Assembly (NCBI GenBank): GCA_017482205.1
Contig: JAFUNK010000013.1
Location: forward strand, 1-64,000
Direction of reading: 5' to 3'
Source of the DNA: Lachnospiraceae bacterium
GTDB lineage: Bacteria; Bacillota; Clostridia; Lachnospirales; Lachnospiraceae
DNA: 64,000 nucleotides
The translations under genes were made by a program, and so were the position numbers. Positions 24,708-33,251 of this stretch are shown in pieces (within the stretch, counting starts at the first letter, position 1; the number at the start of each line of letters is the position of its first letter). The notes beneath the pieces were generated by a model that was given only the letters and a program-made list of their open reading frames with translations, had not been told where the DNA came from and did no database searches.

Positions 24708-25772
24708 TTAGTAGATGGCTACAATTTTTAAGCTTGATTTGCTTAAATCCAGTAGTTCGATACCACCGATACCTTCACGTTTCAGTGTGGGTTTAGAGAA
24801 ACGTATCTGATTGGGCAAAAAGATTTCCCATATAGTATCATCGCTTAATTTAACGGTCATGCCAAGCTGGGTATCTGCAATACGGCTCATAATAGGCTTT
24901 AAAATCTCATGGTCATACTGCATAAAGCCGGTATCTTCAAAACGTTCCACCACTTCTAAGGGCGTCAGAGATTGTCTGTATGCACGGGGAGAGGTCATGG
25001 CCTCGTATGCATCAATAATGGAAATATGACGGGCATAAAAATCAATCTGCTGCATTTTCAGACGGGAAGGGTAGCCTTTACCGTCACAACGCTCATGATG
25101 CATTAAGATGCTTTTGAGAATGTGGGGGTCTAAATCCAGGTCTTTTACAATTTCATAGCCTAAAAACGGGTGAGTTTTAATTTGGGCAAATTCTACATCA
25201 GTTAATTTGCCGGATTTCCACAAAAGTGAATTGGGCAACTTCAGTTTACCGATGTCATAGAAGTAGGCACAGAGTATAAGCGTTTCTTTTTCATGAGGTT
25301 TCATGCCCAGCCAGTCGGCAAAAACACCGGCTATCAATGCAGAGTTCATACTGTGCGTATGGGTCAGCTCGTCCTCACTGGGAACCATATTGTAAAGGAA
25401 GTCCAAAAGCTGTCTGCCGGAAACTACCTTTTCTGTCAGAATATGATAAATCTGTAGTAAAATACTGGTATCAACAGGAATTCCTTTTTCCACCAGATTG
25501 TTCATCATTTCTTTGTATTGAGGGAAAAGATGATTGTACAATTGCTCAAAGTTTTTAAACGCCTGAGAAAGGCGTACCTTTTCAAAATGTGTGGTGGCGT
25601 AATCAATTTCATCCAAAATGGAAACTGCCATAACAGAGTGACGTTCCAGTCGGGAAATAACGGTAGCGTCCACGATGGTATGAGCAGGAACGATAACCTC
25701 GCCGCGGCTGTTTAAAACATCTTCACCGATTTCCATACCGGGTTTGAGAACTAATCTGGCAATTGTTTTCAT
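24708..25772 (-). CDS. HD-GYP domain protein with altered HD motif (Tyr-Asp)
   Basis: A 354-residue soluble protein. A short N-terminal region (1-60) carries LVLKPGMEIGEDVLN with REVIVPAHT-like features, common at the start of such proteins. The HD-GYP domain covers about 120-310, with THTHSMNSAL (H140), AYFYDIGKLKLP, HPFLGYEI (H201), LMHHERCDGKGYP (H225, H226, intact GYP) and IIDAYEAMT (D254). The canonical HD pair is Y172-D173 here, so one metal ligand is lost and phosphodiesterase activity against cyclic di-GMP is doubtful. ATG 25772 is chosen because AAGGAG lies 6 bases before it; an upstream longer frame starts with a hydrophobic tail and no ribosome binding site. Confidence 0.85.
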   Translation of the reverse strand: MKTIARLVLKPGMEIGEDVLNSRGEVIVPAHTIVDATVISRLERHSVMAVSILDEIDYATTHFEKVRLSQAFKNFEQLYNHLFPQYKEMMNNLVEKGIPVDTSILLQIYHILTEKVVSGRQLLDFLYNMVPSEDELTHTHSMNSALIAGVFADWLGMKPHEKETLILCAYFYDIGKLKLPNSLLWKSGKLTDVEFAQIKTHPFLGYEIVKDLDLDPHILKSILMHHERCDGKGYPSRLKMQQIDFYARHISIIDAYEAMTSPRAYRQSLTPLEVVERFEDTGFMQYDHEILKPIMSRIADTQLGMTVKLSDDTIWEIFLPNQIRFSKPTLKREGIGGIELLDLSKSSLKIVAIY

Positions 25773-25836
25773 AGCACTCCTTCTTATTTGTACTGTTGTG
25801 TACAAATAAACATACAAATTATAATCATATATAACA

Positions 25837-25865
25837 ATAATATAAAATATTTGTGTACTCGTCAA
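25837..25865 (-). promoter_or_regulatory. HD-GYP gene promoter
   Basis: On the minus strand, TTGACG (25865-25860) and TATTAT (25842-25837) are spaced 17 bases. The start point would lie near 25830, about 58 bases before the ATG at 25772. Confidence 0.65.
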
Positions 25866-25949
25866 TATTTTGCTTTGGAAAAAGAACAAAATATGATATG
25901 ATAATACACAGGAGATTCAGATAAAGAAACAGAAAGGAAGAGGACATTT

Positions 25950-26261
25950 ATGGAAATGTATCCGCGTTTATATGTTGGGGAAACAGTCAATAATCCCGAT
26001 AAGCTGATACATAAGCTGAAAAGGCATGCAAAAAGAGTGGATGCCTATGTGATTACGTTGTCCAAAAATCCTTATGACCAGCTTGAAATTTATGAAGCAA
26101 AATATCTTGTACAGAAGTATTACCAAAAGAACCCGCCTTATATTATAGGCATTGCGGGTAACTATGAAGAAGCAGTAGGTATTATAAGACAGATTGCAGA
26201 AGAAACTGTGGCGGCACAGGGGAATGGCTGTATAAAGGAGTATTTAAAATGTTACATGTAA
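25950..26261 (+). CDS. Conserved hypothetical protein
   Basis: A 103-residue soluble protein with a YVITLSKNPYDQLEIYEAKY segment and no signal peptide or recognised domain. GGAAGAGG precedes ATG 25950. It overlaps the following DUF2953 gene by 13 bases (its stop is at 26259-26261, the next ATG at 26249), so translation is probably coupled. Position before DUF2953-gerW suggests a sporulation or envelope link, but this is inference. Confidence 0.65.
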   Translation: MEMYPRLYVGETVNNPDKLIHKLKRHAKRVDAYVITLSKNPYDQLEIYEAKYLVQKYYQKNPPYIIGIAGNYEEAVGIIRQIAEETVAAQGNGCIKEYLKCYM

Positions 26262-27271
26262 TACTGCAAATATTAGCCGTAATCGGCGTTATCATATTGT
26301 GCATATTGGGGATTAGCCTGTTGTTGATACTACTGGTATTATTTGTTCCCATCAGGTATCGTGCAAACGGTAAACGCGAAGGTGAAGTAATGGAGTTTGC
26401 TGCAAAAGCAACTTATCTGCTTCATATGCTGACTGTGAAGTTTGTATATCCCGAACCGGGAAGCGTGATAGTCAGGTTGTTCGGTATCAAAATTTTTGAT
26501 TCTGCCAAAAGTAAGGACAAAGAAGGCGGAGATGTAAGCCCAAATACTGATAAGGTGAAAGACAAGCAGGCAGAGGGAGCAACTGAAACAGAAGGGACCA
26601 TAGAAACAGAAGCAACGGCTGAAACAGAAGGGAACACAGAAACAGAAGCAACGGTCGAAACAGAAGGGAACACGAAAACAGAAAGAATCGCTGAAACAAG
26701 TAAAACTACAAACACAGGAGTTCAAAGCGGGGAAAAAGCAGAAGTTGTTGTAAATACGGAAAGTACGGAGGGAAAAACCTCACAAAATGACGAAACTTCT
26801 CAAAAAGAAAAAAAATCACTGATAGATAAAATTCAGTACACATTCAATACAATCTGTGATAAGATAAGAAATATTATTGCAAAGATAAAGGGGATTTTTT
26901 CAAATATTTCTTATTACAAAGAAGTGTTGACCAAAACGGAGAACAAAAAACTTTACGGACGGCTTAAGGACAGGCTGTTAAAGGTTTTAAAGAGCATCCG
27001 TCCGAGGGTGATAAAAGCAGACGTGCGTATCGGAACGGGTTCGCCCGATACCACAGCATATATTTACGGTATTTATGGTATGTTAATGCCCGTTTTAGGG
27101 AAGAATGTTAAAAATATCAATATTGATTTGGACTTTGAAAATACGGTCTATGAAGGAGAAGTATTTTTGAAGGGGCGGATTACACTCTTTACCATTCTGG
27201 TACAGGCAGTGAAGGTACTTTTAGACAAACAATTGCATGTATTTCTGAAACAGTTAAAAAGGGAGGAATAG
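26249..27271 (+). CDS. DUF2953 domain membrane protein with acidic tandem repeat
   Basis: A 340-residue protein, ytfI-like, that sits before gerW as in Bacillus. An N-terminal membrane helix covers about residues 5-32, followed by the DUF2953 part (FVPIRYRANGKREGEV, FVYPEPGSVIVRLFGIKIF). A low-complexity Glu/Thr segment (about 108-150) interrupts it, encoded by the 36-base repeats at 26585-26692. The conserved C-terminus (VIKADVRIGTGSPDTTAYIYG) follows. ATG 26249 overlaps the preceding stop and has AAAGGAG 9-15 bases upstream. Expected to be made with GerW during sporulation; the function of DUF2953 is unknown. Confidence 0.85.
   Translation: MLHVILQILAVIGVIILCILGISLLLILLVLFVPIRYRANGKREGEVMEFAAKATYLLHMLTVKFVYPEPGSVIVRLFGIKIFDSAKSKDKEGGDVSPNTDKVKDKQAEGATETEGTIETEATAETEGNTETEATVETEGNTKTERIAETSKTTNTGVQSGEKAEVVVNTESTEGKTSQNDETSQKEKKSLIDKIQYTFNTICDKIRNIIAKIKGIFSNISYYKEVLTKTENKKLYGRLKDRLLKVLKSIRPRVIKADVRIGTGSPDTTAYIYGIYGMLMPVLGKNVKNINIDLDFENTVYEGEVFLKGRITLFTILVQAVKVLLDKQLHVFLKQLKREE
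26585..26692 (+). repeat. Three in-frame 36-base tandem repeats
   Basis: Units at 26585-26620, 26621-26656 and 26657-26692, each starting GAAACAGAAGGG, differ at a few bases (the third more). Each encodes 12 residues of the type ETEGxxETEATx, and the reading frame is kept, so length change would only shorten or lengthen the acidic linker. Confidence 0.9.
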
Positions 27272-27274
27272 AAA

Positions 27275-27676
27275 ATGGCAGATCAGTTTAGCGGAGTAGT
27301 AGATTCTTTATTAAAAGGTATGGATACAGTGCTTTCTACCAAAACAGTAGTAGGAGAAGCAACTCAGGTCGGAGACACTATTATATTGCCCTTGGTGGAT
27401 GTATCCTTTGGTGTGGCTGCCGGTGCAGGTGCCAACGGTGAAAAGAAATCTCACAATGGTGCCGGTGGTATGGGTGGTAAGATGACTCCCAGTGCAGTGC
27501 TGGTTATTAACAAAAACGGCTCTACCCGTCTGGTAAATATTAAAAATCAGGATACTGTAACGAAGCTGCTGGATATGATTCCTGATTTGGTTGACAGATT
27601 TACCACTAAAAAGGAAGACAGGATTTCTGATACGGAAGTGGTTGATGTAGCATTTCCCGAAAGAAACGAAAAATAA
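27275..27676 (+). CDS. gerW: GerW (YtfJ) family spore protein
   Basis: A 133-residue protein. It starts MADQFSGVVDSLLKGMDTVL, and TVVGEATQVGDTIILPLVDV followed by SFGVAAGAG is the family core. It continues with the glycine-rich GGAGGMGGKMTPSAVLVI segment. In Bacillus subtilis GerW (YtfJ) is a spore protein needed for normal germination. It follows DUF2953 after 3 bases, the same order as B. subtilis ytfI-ytfJ, which supports both calls. GGGAGGAAT lies before ATG 27275. The charged C-terminal tail (TTKKEDRISDTE) is variable in the family. Confidence 0.93.
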   Translation: MADQFSGVVDSLLKGMDTVLSTKTVVGEATQVGDTIILPLVDVSFGVAAGAGANGEKKSHNGAGGMGGKMTPSAVLVINKNGSTRLVNIKNQDTVTKLLDMIPDLVDRFTTKKEDRISDTEVVDVAFPERNEK

Positions 27677-27776
27677 CAATGATAAATTTTAACGGCAATA
27701 AATCAGGCAAAAGAAGTACATTTTCCCGAAAACGGGCATATTCTGTAATAAGAAGAGTGCAATCGGAGGAAGGATT

Positions 27777-27923
27777 ATGGAACCGAAGAAACTGGCAGGA
27801 CTGCTGGCGTTTTTTGTGGCAATAGGAATGTTGATTATGCTGTTTCTTCACAACGATTTTGTTGGGATTATCATTATTGCCTTGCTTTTATTTATCGGAT
27901 ACAGTTGTTGTATTTGTGATTGA
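27777..27923 (+). CDS. 48-residue membrane peptide
   Basis: A small ORF, MEPKKLAGLLAFFVAIGML to IGYSCCICD, with a strong ribosome binding site GGAGG at 27765-27769, 7 bases before ATG 27777. Two hydrophobic stretches (about 6-24 and 28-43) flank a polar HND turn, and the C-terminus ends in a Cys-rich SCCICD. It lies between gerW and the J-domain protein. Real translation is likely from the ribosome binding site and hydrophobic pattern; the function is unknown. Confidence 0.6.
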   Translation: MEPKKLAGLLAFFVAIGMLIMLFLHNDFVGIIIIALLLFIGYSCCICD

Positions 27924-27947
27924 TGATGTGATGCAGGAGTGGGCATT

Positions 27948-28469
27948 ATGGATATAGAAGCGATTCTGGCGGCTGAGGATGATGAAGCCTTAAAAGAATT
28001 GAAACTGTTTTTGTTCAAAGAGAATATCCGCTTGAAAAATGAGCAGAAAGAGTTGGCTGAGTACAAAGAGAAGCTGTTGCGGGAACGTGCTCAGTTCAGA
28101 ATGGAAATGGACATGCTTCATCATAAGGCTGTATTGGAGCAGAAACGGATTAAAGATGACAATCTGTTTTTTGAAAAGAAAATGGATATATTAAAAGAAG
28201 GTTATCGCCAGTTGGAAACGGACAAGCGGAAACTGGAAAAAGAACGTGCCCGTTTCAATTTGGAAAAAGAACTCTGGGAAGGTGAGAGCAGGGTTTCCGG
28301 TATGGGCGATGTGGCATCGGCTTTATTTAGAGGTGTGACCAATCCGTTAGCGCTTCGTAAACGTTACAAAGATTTGTTGAAGATTTTTCACCCCGACAAT
28401 CTTTGCGGAGACGGAGAATTGGTGCAGATGATTAACAGAGAGTATGAGCGCAGAAAAAAAGCAGAATAA
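27948..28469 (+). CDS. Coiled-coil protein with C-terminal J-domain-like HPD motif
   Basis: A 173-residue protein. Residues about 18-115 are strongly charged coiled coil (KNEQKELAEYKEKLLRERAQ onward). The last 40 residues read LRKRYKDLLKIFHPDNLCGD followed by GELVQMINREYERRKK, which fits helices II-III of a J domain with the conserved HPD. J domains stimulate Hsp70 (DnaK) ATPase, so it may recruit DnaK. The J domain is minimal and lacks a clear helix I, so activity is uncertain. ATG 27948 is preferred to GTG 27939, since AGGAG at 27935-27939 is 8 bases before the ATG and overlaps the GTG. Confidence 0.65.
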   Translation: MDIEAILAAEDDEALKELKLFLFKENIRLKNEQKELAEYKEKLLRERAQFRMEMDMLHHKAVLEQKRIKDDNLFFEKKMDILKEGYRQLETDKRKLEKERARFNLEKELWEGESRVSGMGDVASALFRGVTNPLALRKRYKDLLKIFHPDNLCGDGELVQMINREYERRKKAE

Positions 28470-28498
28470 AAAGACGGTGTCAAAACACCGTCTTTTTT
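28468..28498. terminator. Bidirectional terminator between the J-domain gene and rpmB
   Basis: AAAAGACGGTGT ending at 28480 pairs with ACACCGTCTTTT from 28485 across loop CAAA, with T and A runs on either side. The convergent neighbours (plus strand J-domain gene, minus strand rpmB) can both end here. Confidence 0.9.
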
Positions 28499-28523
28499 AA
28501 TCAATTGTTATGTCTGTAAAGCA

Positions 28524-28709
28524 TTAAGCTCTTTCAACAGTACCGGACTTTAAACATCTGGTACATACATGCATTCTCTTGGAACCGCCGTTAACTTTGC
28601 ACTTTACGCTTCTGATGTTGGAATTCCAGATTCTGTTGGATCTTCTATGAGAATGGCTTACGTTGTTACCGAAATGAACGCCTTTACCACAAATATCACA
28701 TTTAGCCAT
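28524..28709 (-). CDS. rpmB: Large-subunit ribosomal protein bL28
   Basis: A 61-residue ribosomal protein with MAKCDICGKGVHFGNNVSHS followed by HRRSNRIWNSNI, the bL28 signature. Cysteines in CDIC and CTRC form the zinc-ribbon type, so this is the C+ paralogue. It sits in the 50S subunit. A strong ribosome binding site (GAGGAGGTG) precedes the ATG on the minus strand. A hairpin at 28759-28787 lies in its upstream region. Confidence 0.97.
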   Translation of the reverse strand: MAKCDICGKGVHFGNNVSHSHRRSNRIWNSNIRSVKCKVNGGSKRMHVCTRCLKSGTVERA

Positions 28710-28758
28710 CTTGACACCTCCTCAAAATGCATTCGCATTAGTCTCTTTTTTTCATAAA

Positions 28759-28787
28759 TCAATAGCGAGATATGCTCGCAACATTGA
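28759..28787 (-). other. Hairpin in the rpmB upstream region
   Basis: On the minus strand, TCAAT-GTT-GCGAG-CATAT-CTCGC-T-ATTGA spans 28787-28759. It has two perfect 5-bp stem segments separated by an asymmetric internal loop, and a 5-base loop. It lies 50-78 bases before the rpmB ATG. It could be part of an rpmB leader or a terminator remnant; no known L28 leader was recognised. Confidence 0.4.
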
Positions 28788-28940
28788 TATATTAACAGAA
28801 ATATTTTCGGATTGCAAGCAAAAAGTAAAGTTTTTTGAAATTTTAAAAATTTTTGTTTCATTTTTTATGGAAAGCAGTTATAATACGATTATATATGTGC
28901 TGTTGTGATTATACGGCAGCGTGCAAGAAGGAGGTTTTTT

Positions 28941-29300
28941 ATGAAAGGTTCTTCTATGACTACCCATATGGGTAACATTACAATTGACAATGATGTGATT
29001 GCCCAGTATGCAGGAAGTGTGGCAGTGGAATGTTTCGGTATTGTTGGTATGGCTGGCTATTCTGCTAAGGACGGTCTGGCAAAATTGCTTAAAATGGACA
29101 ATCTGGCAAGAGGTATTTCCGTGTCCATTGAAAATAATAAACTGATATTGGATTTTCATGTAATAGTAGCGTATGGCGTCAGCATCCGTGCTGTTTCTGA
29201 CAATCTGATTGATAATGTAAAATACAAGGTAGAACAGTTTACCGGTATTGAAATAGAAAAAATAAACATCTTTGTCGAAGGTGTTAGAGTGATTGATTAA
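28941..29300 (+). CDS. Asp23/Gls24-family envelope stress protein
   Basis: A 119-residue protein. The family core reads GNITIDNDVIAQYAGSVAVE, CFGIVGMAGYSAKDGLAKLL, and DFHVIVAYGVSIRAVSDNLI, ending IEIEKINIFVEGVRVID. Asp23/Gls24 (YloU in Bacillus) proteins lie at the membrane and respond to envelope stress. It precedes fakA by 12 bases, the same order as B. subtilis yloU-yloV-recG. ATG 28941 is chosen over the upstream in-frame start because AAGGAGG at 28928-28934 lies 6 bases before it. Confidence 0.92.
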   Translation: MKGSSMTTHMGNITIDNDVIAQYAGSVAVECFGIVGMAGYSAKDGLAKLLKMDNLARGISVSIENNKLILDFHVIVAYGVSIRAVSDNLIDNVKYKVEQFTGIEIEKINIFVEGVRVID

Positions 29301-29312
29301 GGAGGATTTATC

Positions 29313-30998
29313 GTGGCTTTAAATACGATCGACGCTAAGATGCTTGCAAAGATGTTCTTAGCCGGTGCAAAGAATTTGGAATCTAAAAAGGAATGGATTA
29401 ACGAGTTAAATGTCTTTCCTGTTCCCGATGGGGATACCGGTACCAATATGACGCTGACTATTATGTCTGCGGCAAAAGAGGTTCTGACGCTGGGAGATGA
29501 CGTGACTATGGAGACTCTGTGCAAAGCAATCTCCAGCGGTTCCCTGCGTGGTGCGAGAGGAAATTCCGGTGTTATTCTGTCACAGCTTCTTCGTGGATTT
29601 ACCAGAAGTATTCGTGAATTGGAGACTATTGACCTTCCGGCACTGGTAAATGCTATGGATAAGGCAGTAGAAACTGCATACAAGGCTGTTATGAAACCCA
29701 AGGAAGGTACTATCTTAACCGTAGCCAGAGGTGCAGCGGAAAAAGCCCGCGAACTTATGGAAGACGGCGCTGAGGACATGGAAAAGTTTATCGGTGATGT
29801 GATTGAACATGCACGTTATGTGTTGAGTCAGACACCTGAACTATTACCTGTATTAAAGCAGGCAGGTGTGGTAGACTCCGGCGGACAGGGGCTTGTAGAA
29901 GTACTTTCCGGTGCTTTCGATGCATTCCTCGGCAAAGAAATTGACTATACCATTGAAGCAGCGGCAACACCGTCTGTCAGCATGAAGGTGGATCCTCAGT
30001 TAGAAGCTGACATTAAATTTGGTTATTGTACAGAATTTATTATTTTGTTAAGTAAGACCTTCAATATTAAGCACGAGATGGATTTTAAAGAATTTTTGGA
30101 ATCCATCGGTGATTCCATTGTCTGCGTGGCGGATGATGACGTGGTTAAGGTACATGTGCATACTAATGATCCCGGGCTTGCAATCCAGAGAGCATTGAAA
30201 TACGGTCAGCTCTCCAATATGAAGATTGACAATATGCGTCTGGAGCATCAGGAAACCTTGTTTAAGAAAGCGGAAAAGCAGAATGAAACAAAGGAAGCGG
30301 TTGCTGAGGAACAGACAGAGGCTCCCGCGGCAGAAAGAAAAGACGCCGGATTTGTAGCAGTATCCATTGGTGAAGGTATGAATGAAATTTTTAAAAGCCT
30401 TGGTGTGGATTATATCATTGAAGGCGGTCAGACCATGAACCCTTCAACTGCTGATATGCTGGATGCTATTGAAAAGGTAAATGCAGATACCATATACATT
30501 CTGCCGAACAACAAAAACGTTATTCTGGCAGCAAATCAGGCAGCTGATTTGGTAGAGGATAAAAAAGTAATTGTGATTCCTACTAAGACCGTACCTCAGG
30601 GTATTACCGCAGTTATTAACTTTGTGCCGGATTTATCCGCAGAAGAAAATACAGAAGTGATGACTGCTGAAATCGGCAATGTAAAGACCGGTGAAGTAAC
30701 TTATGCAGTAAGAGATACCCAGATTGATGACAAGGTGATTAAGCAGGGTGATTATATGGGTATCGGTGATGCGGGTATTTTGACCGTAGGTACAGATTTG
30801 AATGAAATCACATTAGGTATGGTAGATGCTATGGTAAGTGAGGATGCTGAGCTTATCAGTATTTATTATGGTAGTGATGTAAATGAAGAAGATGCAGAAA
30901 AAATCAGAGCTGCAGTAGCGGATAAATACGGTGACTGTGATGTGGAACTGCAGTGTGGCGGTCAGCCTATTTACTACTATGTGATTTCAGTAGAATAA
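29313..30998 (+). CDS. fakA: Fatty acid kinase catalytic subunit FakA (DAK2/DhaL and FakA_C domains)
   Basis: A 561-residue protein. The N-terminal DhaL/DAK2 domain has FPVPDGDTGTNMTLTI, the nucleotide and Mg2+ site, with GARGNSGVILSQLLRG. A middle domain and a C-terminal FakA_C part (GEGMNEIFKSLGVDYIIEGG, then LPNNKNVILAANQAADL) follow. FakA phosphorylates fatty acids bound to a FakB (DegV-family) protein, feeding phospholipid synthesis. The start is GTG 29313 with GGAGG upstream. A DegV-family gene lies at 33252-34133, after recG, and may be its partner. The Asp23-FakA-RecG order matches Bacillus. Confidence 0.93.
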   Translation: MALNTIDAKMLAKMFLAGAKNLESKKEWINELNVFPVPDGDTGTNMTLTIMSAAKEVLTLGDDVTMETLCKAISSGSLRGARGNSGVILSQLLRGFTRSIRELETIDLPALVNAMDKAVETAYKAVMKPKEGTILTVARGAAEKARELMEDGAEDMEKFIGDVIEHARYVLSQTPELLPVLKQAGVVDSGGQGLVEVLSGAFDAFLGKEIDYTIEAAATPSVSMKVDPQLEADIKFGYCTEFIILLSKTFNIKHEMDFKEFLESIGDSIVCVADDDVVKVHVHTNDPGLAIQRALKYGQLSNMKIDNMRLEHQETLFKKAEKQNETKEAVAEEQTEAPAAERKDAGFVAVSIGEGMNEIFKSLGVDYIIEGGQTMNPSTADMLDAIEKVNADTIYILPNNKNVILAANQAADLVEDKKVIVIPTKTVPQGITAVINFVPDLSAEENTEVMTAEIGNVKTGEVTYAVRDTQIDDKVIKQGDYMGIGDAGILTVGTDLNEITLGMVDAMVSEDAELISIYYGSDVNEEDAEKIRAAVADKYGDCDVELQCGGQPIYYYVISVE

Positions 30999-31076
30999 TT
31001 TGGTGATGTGCAAAAATTACAAGAAATAAGTTAGTTTGATTAAACACATAATATTGTGGTATTTTGGAGAATTGGA

Positions 31077-33191
31077 ATGCATTTACAATCAGATATTACC
31101 ACTATAAAAGGAGTGGGGGAGAAATCCGCCACTCTTTTTCATAAACTGCATATTGAGACGGTAAAGGATTTATTGTTTTTCTTTCCAAGAGATTATGAGA
31201 CCTTTGAAGAACCGGCAACCATTGCAGATATACAGGCGGGAGAGCTTTGTACGGTCAGGGGCATGGTAACCGGTCAGCCTTTGGTAAAACAGGTTCGTAA
31301 TCTGAAAATCCTGACGGTAACGGTAAGAGATGCTACGGGCAGTATGCAGCTTACTTTTTTTAATATGCCTTTTTTAAAGAATACGTTAAAGAGCGGACAG
31401 TTTTATCTGTTCAGAGGCACAGCACAGGTAAAAGGGCAGCGAAAAAAGGCAGGCATAGAAATGCAGCCGGCAGGTCTGCAAGGCAGTCCCTTGGGAATGC
31501 CGGCATTGGTTATGGAGCAACCCCGTATCTATAAAGAAGATGAATACAAAAATCTGATGGCGTTTATTCAGCCCAGATATTCTTTGACAAAGGGCTTAAC
31601 CAATTTAGCAGTAACCAAAGCCGTAAAACAGATATTAAGCCTTTGCCCCATGCCGGAGGATATTTTGCCTAAGGAATTGCTAGAGAAGGAAAACCTGATG
31701 TCTTATAAAGAGGCACTTTGTGCCATTCATTTTCCGGAAAGCAGGGAACAGCTTATAAAAGCAAGGGAGAGACTGGTATTTAACGAGTTCTTTTTCTTTT
31801 TGCTGCTTTTACGGGATTCCAAAGCCGCTACCATGCAGGAAAAGAACCATACTCCCATGCTGGAAACGGCGGAAACGGTGCGTTTTATAGAAGCATTACC
31901 CTATAAACTTACCAATGCCCAGTTAAAAGTAATTGAAGAAATAAAAGCAGATATGACCGGGGAACATGTAATGAGCCGTCTTGTGCAGGGGGATGTAGGT
32001 TCCGGTAAGACCATAGTGGCATTCTGGGCGTTGCTTTTAAGTGTTACAAACGGCTATCAGGGAGCATTGATGGCACCTACGGAAGTGCTTGCCGTACAGC
32101 ATTATGAAAATATTTTGTCTTTGACTAAAAAATATAATCTGCCCTTTAAAACCGTGCTTTTGACAGGTTCCCAGACTGCATCGGCAAAAAGAGAAGCATA
32201 CAAAGCATTGGAGGAGGGCAGTGCCAATCTGGTTATCGGTACACATGCAGTTATTCAGGATAAAGTACATTTTAAGAATCTCGCACTGGTGGTGACGGAC
32301 GAGCAGCATCGTTTTGGTGTCAGACAAAGGGAAAATCTGAAATCAAAAGGAAATCATCCCCATGTACTGGTTATGAGTGCGACCCCTATTCCACGTACTT
32401 TGGCTATTATCCTGTATGGAGATTTGCAGATATCCATTATCGATGAACTTCCCAGTGGCCGAAAAGCCATTAAAAACTGTGTGGTGGGACCTTCATACAG
32501 ACCAAAAGCCTATGAATTTATTGCAAAGGAAGTAAACGCGGGCAGGCAGGTGTATTGTATTTGTCCCATGGTGGAAGAGGGGGAAATGGATGATTTAGAG
32601 AATGTAGTGGAATACACCGAAAAGCTTAGGGCTGCTTTACCGGCCTCCATACAAGTGTCTTATTTACATGGTAAGATGCGTCCGGCAGATAAAAACCGGA
32701 TTATGGAGTCTTTCGGTGCGGGAGAAATAGATGTGTTGGTGTCCACTACGGTTATAGAAGTTGGTATCAATGTACCCAATGCCACAGTTATGATGGTAGA
32801 AAATGCAGAACGGTTTGGTCTGGCACAGCTTCATCAGTTAAGAGGTCGTGTAGGACGTGGCGAACATCAAAGCTATTGTATTTTTATAAACACCAAGGAA
32901 AATAAGGAAACAAAAGAGCGTCTGGAAATTTTAAACCGCTCTAATGACGGTTTCTTTATAGCCGGCGAAGATTTAAGACTGCGTGGTCCGGGGGATTTGT
33001 TCGGTATCCGTCAAAGCGGCGATTTGGCATTTAAATTAGGGGATATATATACAGATGCAGGAATCCTTAAAAGGGCATCGGAAGCAGCCGAAAAATGGGC
33101 ACATACATTAAGAGAAAACGGTGTTGTGGAAAGGTATCTTACACAGGCAGAAAATGGCTTGTTAGAATGTGTTGACTTTACCACTATTTAA
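31077..33191 (+). CDS. recG: ATP-dependent DNA helicase RecG
   Basis: A 704-residue protein. The N-terminal wedge/OB domain opens LQSDITTIKGVGEKSATLFH. The SF2 motor has Walker A VQGDVGSGKT, motif II VVTDEQHRFGVRQRE (DEQH), motif III MSATPIPRTLA, and motif VI QLRGRVGRGEHQSYC. RecG remodels stalled replication forks and branched DNA. ATG 31077 is preferred over GTG 31056 because TTGGAGA lies 6-12 bases before the ATG. It lies in the fakA-recG-degV run, probably a shared operon with short spacers. Confidence 0.95.
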   Translation: MHLQSDITTIKGVGEKSATLFHKLHIETVKDLLFFFPRDYETFEEPATIADIQAGELCTVRGMVTGQPLVKQVRNLKILTVTVRDATGSMQLTFFNMPFLKNTLKSGQFYLFRGTAQVKGQRKKAGIEMQPAGLQGSPLGMPALVMEQPRIYKEDEYKNLMAFIQPRYSLTKGLTNLAVTKAVKQILSLCPMPEDILPKELLEKENLMSYKEALCAIHFPESREQLIKARERLVFNEFFFFLLLLRDSKAATMQEKNHTPMLETAETVRFIEALPYKLTNAQLKVIEEIKADMTGEHVMSRLVQGDVGSGKTIVAFWALLLSVTNGYQGALMAPTEVLAVQHYENILSLTKKYNLPFKTVLLTGSQTASAKREAYKALEEGSANLVIGTHAVIQDKVHFKNLALVVTDEQHRFGVRQRENLKSKGNHPHVLVMSATPIPRTLAIILYGDLQISIIDELPSGRKAIKNCVVGPSYRPKAYEFIAKEVNAGRQVYCICPMVEEGEMDDLENVVEYTEKLRAALPASIQVSYLHGKMRPADKNRIMESFGAGEIDVLVSTTVIEVGINVPNATVMMVENAERFGLAQLHQLRGRVGRGEHQSYCIFINTKENKETKERLEILNRSNDGFFIAGEDLRLRGPGDLFGIRQSGDLAFKLGDIYTDAGILKRASEAAEKWAHTLRENGVVERYLTQAENGLLECVDFTTI

Positions 33192-33251
33192 AGGTAAAAT
33201 AACGATACGCTTTGTGATAAAATTTTGTGAAAAAAGGATGAGGGAGAAATT

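Noticed and set aside
26585-26692. Regular 36-base repeats considered as a CRISPR array
   Set aside because: Repeats are contiguous without spacers and lie in frame inside a DUF2953 gene.
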